DNA from: Saposhnikovia divaricata
Taxonomy: Eukaryota; Streptophyta; Magnoliopsida; Apiales; Apiaceae
Length of the DNA: 64,000 bases
Reading direction: 5' to 3'
NCBI GenBank assembly: GCA_036435485.1
Contig: CM071594.1
Coordinates: 196,258,216-196,322,215 of the forward strand
The notes below the pieces were generated by a model. That model was given only the letters and a program-made list of their open reading frames with translations. It was not told where the DNA came from and searched no databases. A program made the translations under genes and the position numbers. This document shows, in pieces, positions 12,183 through 20,659 of this stretch (positions are counted from its first letter, which is position 1; every line of letters starts with the position of its first letter).

Positions 12183-12589
12183 CTAGATGACTTGCTTGCT
12201 CGGTTGCACTAATTGGGCAGGATTTCTGTACAATCGATTTCTGAAGGGGAAGCTTTAAAATTAGTCTATCATTCTGTTTTTTGTACTGCTATCCTAAGAC
12301 TTTATCGATCATCTGATCAGTGACTTTGTTATTGTATTTAATTTTATGCATGAATTTGTACTGTACGTGTTATCCTAATGCTTTGTTACTTATGGAATTT
12401 GTTAATTTATGACTTTGTTAAAGTCTTTAGTTAATTATTTTTTTGGGATGTAAGTTCATCATTTTAACTTGAGTTTCTAGTTTGTGTTATTGTAGTTGGC
12501 AATTAATTTTATTTTTGGTTTGTATTTGATTTTTAGGGATATAAAATGGCAGAGAATAAAATTAAAATATATATATATATATATGTACT

Positions 12590-12958
12590 TGCAAAGCGTT
12601 TTATAAACTGCTATAGAAGATGAAATTATAACCTGCTATCAACTTGCATAACATTTCCAAAAGTGCTATCTAAGTAAATGCTGTGCAGTACAATAGCACT
12701 TCAATAAGCGCTATAGAAGATGAAACCATCAAAACGGCATATACTTGCATAACATTTCCGAAAGCGCTATGGAAGAACATGAACTAAGGAAACACTTCAT
12801 ACAAAAGCGCTTCTAAGAACGTTATCTAAGAGCAGCACTTAGAGAGCTGCAAAAAACGCTATCGAAGTGATATGAACTTGCATAGCGGTGGCTTCTACAA
12901 CGCTCAAAAGCGCTATGTAAGGCTTAAAAAGAGCGCTATGCAAGTGCGATTTTGTAGT
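12590..12958. repeat. CACTA right subterminal repeat cluster
   Basis: Multiple CTTGCATAACATTTCC, AAAGCGCTATG and GCGCTATGCAAGTG words in both orientations mirror the left subterminal cluster and end at the right terminal repeat. Confidence 0.8.
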
Positions 12959-12962
12959 ATTG

Positions 12963-13448
12963 TACATTGCTAATATCGTATGTTTTTCAACGAGAGGTAC
13001 CTCTAGTTTTTACATATTAATTTACGTTTATTTAATTTACGGATACAAAATACAAAATAAAACTCTAACTGAATGATAAAGTCTCAAAAATATGTTAACA
13101 GTTATTTCAACTTCTTAAGAATGAACTATCATCATGTACTATCGTCTATCATCTATATTAGTACTATCGTCTGTTTTTCAACAAAGGGGTACCTCTACTT
13201 TGTACATATAAATTTATGATTATTTAAGTTAAAGATACAAAATACAAACCAAAACTCTAACTAAATTGATAAGGTCACAATTGCATAACTAAATACATTT
13301 TAATTTCAAACAAAATTCAAAACTAAATATTCAAATTAAGTGAATTGAATTTTTATTCAAATAAATTAAGTTAAGTGAACTAAATTAAGTATTTATAATC
13401 CGATATTATTTATATTTTAAATTTTAAATAATTAAATATATATTAAAA
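12963..13448. other. MULE internal DNA resumed after the CACTA
   Basis: No coding is seen. A roughly 100-bp segment beginning TTTTTCAACGAGAGGTACCT (about 12984) is repeated in diverged form at about 13171 (TTTTTCAACAAAGGGGTACC), about 188 bp downstream. Confidence 0.55.
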
Positions 13449-13600
13449 AAATGGGGCAATGTTTCATTGCACATGGCGCAATGAAACATTGCCCCAGCTG
13501 TTATTGGAGCATTGAGACATTGCAGCATGGCGCAATGAAACATTGCGCCAGATGTCCTTGGCGCAATGAGACATTGCGACATAGCGCAATGAAACAATGC
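13449..13600. repeat. GCAATG palindrome cluster upstream of the transposase
   Basis: At least six inverted GCAATG half-site pairs (GCAATGTTTCATTGC, GCGCAATGAAACATTGC and variants), separated by short spacers such as CCAGATGTCCTTG. They have the same motif as the MULE ends and lie a few hundred bases before the transposase frame, so they may also mark its promoter. Confidence 0.75.
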
Positions 13601-13938
13601 TCTGTAACGTACATAACTTGCAATTAAAAAAATGGGTGGTGGTGGGTGGGTGCATTTTATTCCCAATGGGGCATTGTTTCATTTTATTCCCCTGGACCAC
13701 TCACTACACTTTCTAAATCACTATCACTACACTTTACTAACATTCATTCTCCCATTCTTCAATCCATTCTCTCAACTTACCATCACTTTCTAAATCAAAG
13801 TTCTTCCAAATCCTTAAATTCTCCCATTCTTCCAATATTCTCCCATTCTCCCAACATTCTTAAAAAAATTTCATTCTCCTAACATCCTTAAAAAATTATC
13901 TTCTAAGGTTTCAAAGTGCAATTTTGCTTATCATTTGG

Positions 13939-16185
13939 ATGTCAATATTATATAAAAAAATGTTAGTTTTTATAGCAACATTTTTATTTAATGATTTTAG
14001 TTCATCTAGTGAGGAGCATAATGATTATGATTATGAAGTTACTACGCCCGCTAGAAAAAATTTGGTTTTTCGAAAATTATTTAGTGATGAAATAATAGAT
14101 GTTGATGACTATGATAATGTGGGTAAGGAAAAGATGAATGTGGATGATGATGATGCGGGAAAAAATGATGTTAATAAAGGTAAAAATAAGGTGAATGTAG
14201 AAAATGATGGCGAAGATTATAATGATGATGATGGTGATATTAATATCGGAAACGAAAATTGTGGGTTTACATTTCCGAATATTAATGATGTTGTGCCAAG
14301 TGTTGGTATAATTTTCGACATATTAGATGAGGCGACAAAATTTTATAGGGATTATGGTCGAAGTGTCGGATTTGAGATAATAATTAGGAATACGCATAAT
14401 CATTTAGGAAGTAAGGATCCATCATCCCGGTTTTTTATTTGTCGGAAGGGTGGAAGAACAAAACCATTGAATTTAATGGATCGTGATAAAGGAAAACGTA
14501 TTAGAGATGTAATCCCAAGAACAAATTGTCAAGCCCGCATGTGCGTAGTTCATAAAGTACAAACAAATAAATGGATTATAAGTTTGGTCGAATTGAAACA
14601 CAATCATGCTATGGTGACACCAGATAAGGTACAATTTTTTCAAAGGTCACAAAATATAGATCCTATCACTAAATCAATAATTGAGTTGTTTAACAAATCC
14701 GGGATCGAGACGGCAAAAGTGATGAAATATCTAAGTGAGACATGTGGCGGTGTTCAAAATCTTGGCTTCTCCTCACAAGACGTACGTAATGTCATACGTG
14801 ACATTCGACGTCGGGTGTTTGATTTAGGAGATGCGGAGTCTGGTTTGGTCATGCTTCGGGAATTAGAACAAGAAACTAATTTTGGTAAATTTTTCTATCG
14901 AGTGGATGTGGACGAGGAGAATCGTGTTATCGATTTGGTATGGGTAGATTCCCGATCCATGAATGCATATAAAATTTTTGGTGATGTGGTTACGTTCGAC
15001 TCGACTTATCGGACGAATAGGTATTGTATGCCTTTCATACCCATTACGGGGGTGAATCACCACTACCAAAATATTTTGTTTGGATTTGCGCTCGTAAGGG
15101 ATGAGAAAGAGCCATCTTATAAGTGGGTATTGAAAACGTGGTTGGAAGCCGTTGACAACAAACCGCCCGTGACAATTATCACCGATCAAGACCTCGCTTT
15201 GAGTAATGCTATTGCCGAGATTATGCCATGTACAAAGCATACATATTGTACATGGCATATAAGTAATAAGTTTCCCGAGAAGTTGTCTAATTTGTACACC
15301 AACTATCCGGAATTTAAAGCGGATTTCAATGCATGTGTGTACAAGTCGTTGTCACCAACGGAATTCGAAGGTAAGTGGGAGGAATTGGTCGAGAAGTACA
15401 ATCTTGAGGATCATGTTTGGTTAAATGACATGTATGCTATTAGATTTCAATGGATCGGTGCTTACACGAGAAATCATTTTTCCGCCGGTATGACCACTAT
15501 CTCAAGGAGCGAGTCTATGAATGCTTTTTTTGATGAATATGTGCAAGCATCTACCGGTTTGAAAGAATTCATCGAAAATTCGCAAAAGGCTTTGGAGACA
15601 CAATATCTTAATGAGGTTAGAGGTGATTTTGACACCGAGGAAACTGAAAGAAGACTAGTATTGCACTCGTCCTTGGAAATTCATGCATCCGAAGTATACA
15701 CAAAGGAAATGTTTAAACATTTTCAAAAAGAGCTTTTAAAAAGTCAATCTTATGTCGTGAAGAAGGCTAAAGGGTTGGGATGTTACTTGTTTAAAATGTA
15801 TTTGGTGGAGAAATCTACCATACCGGAGAATCGTAGAAGAAGTTATCAGGTGACGGTTCATTTCGAAGGAAAGATTGAATATGCTTGTAAAAAGTTCGAA
15901 CATTCCGGAATGATTTGTAGACACATGATCCGTTACCTCGACAAAAAACAAAAAACCCAAATACCAAAAATGTACATCATGCCTAGGTGGACAATGAAAG
16001 GCAACCAAATTGACGGACCTTTACCATGCACGCCTCCCGTTCTTGCAAATGTTGGTGCATCACAATCATCAAGGTATAGTGCCTTGTGCAAATCTTTTCA
16101 AAGTTTGGGTGCTATTGGTAGTTGTTCCGTCCCACAGTTCAATTACGTGATGAACGTGATTGAGAGAGAGAAATGTCATGTGTAA
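13939..16185 (+). CDS. FAR1-like MULE transposase
   Basis: A 748-residue open frame from the first ATG. An acidic stretch with many Asp/Asn (about 20-125) is followed by a FAR1-type DNA-binding domain starting FYRDYGRSVGF (135 to about 235). The MULE DDE domain follows, with TFDSTYRTNRY (D354), ITDQD (D416) and RSESMNAFF (E525) as likely catalytic residues. A SWIM-like zinc motif ends the region (CKKFEHSGMICRHM, C650, C660, H662). Family SWIM motifs read C-x-C; here the first position is Tyr (Y648), so one zinc ligand seems lost. A good splice acceptor at 13999-14000 suggests the first ~20 residues may be intron and the true first exon lies upstream. The frame stops at TAA 16183-16185, yet the same frame stays open beyond it with a zinc knuckle. 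Domesticated FHY3/FAR1 regulators share this architecture, but the location inside TIRs marks this as a transposon gene. Confidence 0.9.
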   Translation: MSILYKKMLVFIATFLFNDFSSSSEEHNDYDYEVTTPARKNLVFRKLFSDEIIDVDDYDNVGKEKMNVDDDDAGKNDVNKGKNKVNVENDGEDYNDDDGDINIGNENCGFTFPNINDVVPSVGIIFDILDEATKFYRDYGRSVGFEIIIRNTHNHLGSKDPSSRFFICRKGGRTKPLNLMDRDKGKRIRDVIPRTNCQARMCVVHKVQTNKWIISLVELKHNHAMVTPDKVQFFQRSQNIDPITKSIIELFNKSGIETAKVMKYLSETCGGVQNLGFSSQDVRNVIRDIRRRVFDLGDAESGLVMLRELEQETNFGKFFYRVDVDEENRVIDLVWVDSRSMNAYKIFGDVVTFDSTYRTNRYCMPFIPITGVNHHYQNILFGFALVRDEKEPSYKWVLKTWLEAVDNKPPVTIITDQDLALSNAIAEIMPCTKHTYCTWHISNKFPEKLSNLYTNYPEFKADFNACVYKSLSPTEFEGKWEELVEKYNLEDHVWLNDMYAIRFQWIGAYTRNHFSAGMTTISRSESMNAFFDEYVQASTGLKEFIENSQKALETQYLNEVRGDFDTEETERRLVLHSSLEIHASEVYTKEMFKHFQKELLKSQSYVVKKAKGLGCYLFKMYLVEKSTIPENRRRSYQVTVHFEGKIEYACKKFEHSGMICRHMIRYLDKKQKTQIPKMYIMPRWTMKGNQIDGPLPCTPPVLANVGASQSSRYSALCKSFQSLGAIGSCSVPQFNYVMNVIEREKCHV

Positions 16186-16422
16186 AATGCTTTCCCGAAA
16201 GAACGTAAGGAAAAAATGAATGATTCATTTCGTCAAGATGATTACCATCAACATGATCCAATATTTGATCCACCGATGTCACAAACTAAGGGACGAAAGA
16301 AAGCGGGAAGATATAAAAGTGGTATTGAAACTTCAACTTCAAATACGAAGCCACGAAAGTGCGAAAAGTGCGGAGAAGTAGGAGTAAGTCATGATAGAAG
16401 AAATTGTCCACAAAACAATTAA
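16186..16422 (+). pseudogene. Detached zinc-knuckle tail of the MULE transposase
   Basis: Directly after the TAA stop, in the same frame, 10 sense codons lead into a 68-codon open frame ending at TAA 16420-16422. It includes SQTKGRKKAGRYKSG and the zinc-binding CEKCGEVGVSHDRRNC. Many FAR1-like and MULE proteins end with such a basic GRK stretch plus a CxxC...H...C knuckle, so this is most simply the original C-terminus cut off by one nonsense change. An alternative is independent translation from its own ATG at 16216, or stop read-through. Confidence 0.7.
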
Positions 16423-16449
16423 CACATTGTGCCAGACAAAAAAATCCAA

Positions 16450-16976
16450 AACAGAGTAAAACAGGGGATTCTAAACTGTATAAACTCCCTTTTTTTACTA
16501 ATTTTTGGAAGTTTGTGCCAAAATTATGTAAAAAAAAAATTTTCCACCTTCTCAAATTTTACAATGTTATAATAAGTGAAATTTTAAAAAATAAAGTAAA
16601 ATTTGCCTGAAATTATGCCAAAATTTGCCTTTTTGTACTAATTTTTGGAAGTTTGTGCCAAAATTATGGAAAAATCATTCGTTACACCTTCTAAAAACTT
16701 AAAATGTTATAATAATTGAAATTTTATAAAAAAATGTAGTTTTGATTATTATTATTAAAAGAAATCAAAATTCCACTTATTTTAACATTATAATAAGGAA
16801 TTTTGATTTTTTAAAATAATAATCAAAAATTACATCTTTACATAAAATTTCACTTATTATAACATTTTAAGATTTTAGAAGGTGTAAAAAATTATTTTTA
16901 CATAATTTGGCACAAACTTCCAAAATTTGAAAAAACAAGCAGATTAAAATTCCTGTTTTACTCTGTTTCTTGAACT
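16450..16976. repeat. Foldback repeat unit 1 in the MULE 3' region
   Basis: It starts with ACAGAGTAAAACAGGGGATT and ends with the inverted AATTCCTGTTTTACTCTGTT. Much of the two arms (TTTTTGGAAGTTTGTGCCAA versus TTGGCACAAACTTCCAAAA) is complementary, giving a long imperfect hairpin. A second, shorter copy is at 17025-17394. No coding is seen. Confidence 0.8.
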
Positions 16977-17024
16977 GGCGCAAAGTTTCATTGCGGCAGG
17001 CGCAATCATTGCGCCAACTCCAGA

Positions 17025-17394
17025 AACAGAGTAAAACAGGGGATTTTAAACTGCATGTTTTTATTATTTTTTGGAAGTTTGTGCCAAAATTTTGGAAAAA
17101 TAATTTTTTTACACCTAAAATCTTAAAATGTTATAGTAAGTGAATTTTTATAAAAAAAATATAATTTTTGACTGTTATTTAAAAAAATTAAAATTCCACT
17201 TATTTTAACATTATAATAAGGAATTTTGATTTTTTAAAATAATAATCAAAAATTACATCTTTACATAAAATTTCACTTATTATAACATTTTAAGATTTTA
17301 GTAGGTATAAAAAATTATTTTTACATAATTTTGGCACAAACTTCCAAAATTTGAAAAAAACAGGTAGTTTAAAATTCCTGTTTTACTCTGTTTC
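17025..17394. repeat. Foldback repeat unit 2 in the MULE 3' region
   Basis: It has the same terminal words as unit 1 (ACAGAGTAAAACAGGGGATT at the left, CCTGTTTTACTCTGTTTC at the right) and is shorter by about 155 bp. GCAATG palindromes separate the two units (16978-17020) and follow the second (17400-17442). Confidence 0.8.
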
Positions 17395-17570
17395 TTGAAA
17401 TGGCGCAATGTATCATTGCGGCAGGCGCAATGTTACAATGCAATGTTTTAAAACTATATAAATATATTTGTAATTTAGTAATTAGTTGCAATTACTTAGA
17501 TTGAAATCACATCTAATAGATTTATTCATTATTTTAAATTATATTAAATCAAAATAATAATAAAGTAGGA

Positions 17571-17838
17571 GCATTGTAACATTGCGACAGGCGCAATGAA
17601 ACATTGCGGCCCCGAGCATTGTAACATTGCGAAAGGCGCAATGTAACTGCGACCTGGAGCAATGTAACATTGCGACCTAAGCAATGTAACATTGCACCAG
17701 GCGCAATGAAACATTGCGGCCCCGAGCATTGTAACATTGCGAAAGGCGCAATGTAACTGCGACCTGGAGCAATGTAACATTGCGACCTAAGCAATGTAAC
17801 ATTGCACCAGGCGCAATGTAACATTGCGCCTGGTGGTT
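17571..17838. repeat. Right-end GCAATG palindrome array with 110-bp duplication
   Basis: About a dozen GCAATG half-site pairs (GCATTGTAACATTGCG, GCGCAATGAAACATTGCGG, AGCAATGTAACATTGCGACC). A 110-bp block 17591-17700 is repeated exactly at 17701-17810. The array runs straight into the right terminal inverted repeat. Confidence 0.9.
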
Positions 17839-17874
17839 GGCCATCCGGATCCACCCGTGGTTGTAGAAGGACTC

Positions 17875-17876
<2 letters not shown>

Positions 17877-17943
<67 letters not shown>
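17877..17943. repeat. (TA)n tract between MULE and foldback MITE
   Basis: About 67 bp of pure TA directly adjoins the MULE right end on one side and the MITE left end on the other. Confidence 0.95.
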
Positions 17944-17946
<3 letters not shown>

Positions 17947-18254
17947 CTACTCCACTACAAACCAATCTTAAATACAAACTAAAAACCAAATACTAATCCA
18001 ACATTTCAAGTTAATCTAATGACCAAATTAGGGGTACCTCAATACAAAAAGTGTTTAAAATTCTTGGCTCCATTCAGCAAAAAAAAAAAAAAAAAATACT
18101 GTTCACTGCTGACGTCAGGTTTTTTGCTGAATGGAGCCAAGAATTTTAAACATTTTTTGTGAAGGTGCCTCTGGCGGGGCCATTAGAATAAATGAAATAT
18201 AAAATATTTAATGTTAGTTTGCAGTTTGTATTTAAGAATTAGTTTGTATTTGAG

Positions 18255-18256
<2 letters not shown>
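17944..18256. mobile_element. TA-flanked foldback MITE
   Basis: A 313-bp element with arms of about 130-150 bp around an A-run loop (near 18080-18097). The inner arms match closely (TAAAATTCTTGGCTCCATTC versus its complement at about 18127-18146); the outer arms are more diverged (CTTAAATACAAACTA in both). It is flanked by (TA)n on both sides. Its end GTCCTACTCC...ACAAACCA resembles the MULE right end (AGTCCTTCT...ACAACCA). It resembles known TA-microsatellite-targeting plant elements such as rice Micron. No coding is present. Confidence 0.75.

Positions 18257-18300
<44 letters not shown>
18257..18300. repeat. (TA)n tract
   Basis: Pure TA tract at the right edge of the foldback MITE and the left edge of a half copy. 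Confidence 0.9.
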
Positions 18301-18302
<2 letters not shown>

Positions 18303-18304
<2 letters not shown>

Positions 18305-18485
18305 TATTGTTTACTGATGTCGTGGCAGTGACGTCAACAGTTTTTTTTTTTGCTGAACATTGGTGAACTAATATATGACATTTTTTGTAAAGGTGCCCCT
18401 GGGCGAGACCCTTAGAATAGATAAAATATAATATATTTAGTATTCATTTGTAGTATTCATTTTAAGAGTGGTTTGTATTTGAGTA
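18303..18485. mobile_element. Right-half relic of the same foldback MITE
   Basis: The sequence follows the right arm of the 17944-18256 element with substitutions (TGACGTCAACAG, ATTTTTTGTAAAGGTGCC, GTTTGTATTTGAG). The left arm is missing, replaced by the TA tract. Confidence 0.65.
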
Positions 18486-18534
18486 AAAGAATATGCATAT
18501 ATATACATTTCATGAATTAAAATAAGACATCTAA

Positions 18535-18931
18535 GAGCATCTCCAAAGCTAGTGAGCCCTTACCTATATTGCCTCAACCTGGACTGATTTAGGGATTTGG
18601 CTTCAAAATTGTTCCTCCAACCATTCTCCCCCTTACCAATAATTTTTAGGGGAGAGAAACTCTATCCCTATATGTGGGGAACCAATTTTGCTCCCCTATA
18701 TTTGCCACCTCAGCTTCTGGTACCTTCATCCTCCATTCGTACTAATTAAATATAATATATTATCCCAATCATCCTCCATACTTCATTATACTTATTAATT
18801 AAATATTATTTTTAAAATATAAGTAACTGAAATAGGAAACACCATTGGAGTGAAAGAGTTTTTTCATTCTCTATATTTTAAATAATCATTATTTTAGGGA
18901 TCCAATATAAATAACTCCATTGGAGTTGCTC
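18535..18931. mobile_element. MITE, PIF/Harbinger (Tourist-like)
   Basis: 397 bp, GAGCATCTCCAAAG at the left and CATTGGAGTTGCTC at the right, flanked by TAA (18532-18534 and 18932-18934). It shares termini with the element at 4289-4691 but has a different interior. Confidence 0.75.
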
Positions 18932-18934
18932 TAA

Positions 18935-19703
18935 GTACTAGAAAACAATTTTGGACCGTCGGTATCTCAATAGCATTGCAAGAAACAGATAATGCCATTA
19001 CTGTTTCCTTCTTCCGTGGACAATTCACTTTCGTAGTGCTATTGATCTTATTGTTGCATGTGTAGTTTAACAAGCATATACATCAAAACACAAAAAGAAA
19101 AATATCTTGCAAAATTGACCATCAAATGCTATGAAAAACATGTGTCGATCACTCAACGTAATCCTGATAAGAACATCGCCATCTTCTTAATTATGGAGAT
19201 TGCCCTGTTTTTCCTTTGGAATTCAGCTTCTTGTTGGTTCCATGTGCTCCATTTCCAAATATACAATTATTGCTACTTTTTTATTGCACTATATTGGAGT
19301 AATATTGTATAGTATCTGTTTAATCGATACTTGGGGATCATGCTATGTTTGTGTGCACCAGTCCTCGGAGGCGTGTAGCTAGGCGACTACTATCCTAGGA
19401 GTACATTAATTTCACAAGCGGCATGATAGCCAAAATTTTCTTTGAAACTTGAAAGCACCTCCTCTTGATGATAACCTTGTACGTCGTACACTAATTAAAA
19501 GGGATTTAGAAAAAGGTACTGAAATATTAATACAATAGTTTTTATTTGTATATGCATTATTAAAGGACAAAATTATCAAGGAAAATTAACAAATTCTAAT
19601 TTAATTGTTATAAACTTTTCTTGTGTTACACAAGATTAAAAATTCGATAACTCTATGGGTTAGCGGTGCAATTTCTAGTTATGGACTTTCAGAAGTCATA
19701 CGT

Positions 19704-19750
<47 letters not shown>

Positions 19751-20659
19751 TCGATCTTAAGCCTCGTACATGCATTTCGAAGTCCTAATATAATTAGTTG
19801 TATATAATCAAGGCAAGGTGCGTTGTCTTTCTTGTGTGTGTACCTGAGATTTTAAAAGATTTCATTTAAGGTTTTGCTTCAAATTTTATTCTTAAGTATA
19901 CAAGCACTCACAGAGTCACAGGTGACTCATGCAAGTACATGTGTATATATTAAATGTAAATAATACATACGTGTTTTTGCAACAGTAATTAAATTCGGGA
20001 AAATGTACACTAAGCCTAAAGAAAAGACGTACAATAGGTGCTTAATTTGACTTGAATTTGGTACGTAACATACATGTTATGTAACACGTCGGTTATAATT
20101 ACGGAAAATGTTAAAATTACATAAAGTTTCACAAAATGTTTCAATTTGATTGTGTATATCCCCTGCATTCACAATAATAAACCAATAAAAATCCACCTTA
20201 GTGGAATCCAACTCATTATATGCAAAAATTATGTAGCCATTTATATGTACCTAACATTATTCTATAATTAATTACTCTGCTTTGAGGAGGTTAGTAATTA
20301 GGCAAAGGAACCCTAAAAGTGATACGTATGCATGCATTACAACCTTTTATTTTTTGCTCATATATGAATAAGATAAAAACTCATAAAACTACATGTAATT
20401 AATTGTGATATTTCATTGGAGAGTTAGGTCAAAAATTGTCTTACGTGTACGTACGTAGTTGGAGAAAATTGACAACCGATTAGTAGTACGCTTAATGAGG
20501 GTAAATCCAAAGTTAGAGGCTAGGAGTCCTATTAAAGCCCACACCCATCACCATTATCTTTCTTAAACACTTCCATATAGAAAAGTACTACAATATATTT
20601 CTATATATCTTTGTTCTCTCTCTCTCTCTCGAATTTGATTGTACATTTACAGACTGAAA
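18935..20659. other. Intergenic region and MYB promoter side
   Basis: No gene is supported. A (TA)n tract lies at about 19709-19748. Just before the MYB start there is TATA-like TATTTCTATATATC (about 20597) and a (CT)n run (about 20615-20632), a common plant 5' UTR feature, so transcription probably starts near 20600. Confidence 0.5.

Larger units (their letters stand above)
7026..12962 (+). mobile_element. CACTA (En/Spm-type) element nested in the MULE
   Basis: The left end CACTACTACAAA (7026-7037) is matched by the inverted right end TTTGTAGTATTG (12951-12962, one mismatch). Both are flanked by the 3-bp target duplication TAC (7023-7025 and 12963-12965). Subterminal regions on both sides contain many copies of a CTTGCATAGCGCTTTT-like word in both orientations, a hallmark of this superfamily. 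The interior holds a degraded TnpA/Ptta-like gene on the plus strand (9985-12182) but no TnpD-type DDE transposase, so the element is non-autonomous. Without the nested hAT it is about 4.6 kb. Confidence 0.9.
6717..17876 (+). mobile_element. Mutator-like element (MULE) in a TA microsatellite
   Basis: Both ends carry long terminal inverted repeats. The 14-bp AACCACGGGTGGAT (6731-6744) and the adjoining 27-bp block 6745-6771 recur inverted at 17849-17862 and 17812-17838 without mismatch; the right copy has 10 extra bases between the two blocks. The outermost 14 bases are more diverged (both start GGG). Inside are a FAR1-type transposase (13939-16185) and clusters of a GCAATG palindrome near both ends. 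Subtracting the nested CACTA (7026-12962) leaves about 5.2 kb, a normal size for an autonomous MULE. Both outer flanks are (TA)n, so the site was a TA microsatellite. The FAR1/MULE relationship is established knowledge; joining these ends to this transposase is inference from symmetry and position. Confidence 0.85.

Noticed and set aside
13939..16185. Host FAR1/FHY3-type transcription factor gene
   Set aside because: The protein architecture fits, but the frame lies within terminal inverted repeats and carries degenerative changes, so a transposon gene is more likely.
17571..17838. CRISPR-like array
   Set aside because: Repeats are short palindromes with irregular, repeated spacers inside a plant transposon; CRISPR is not expected in a plant nuclear genome.
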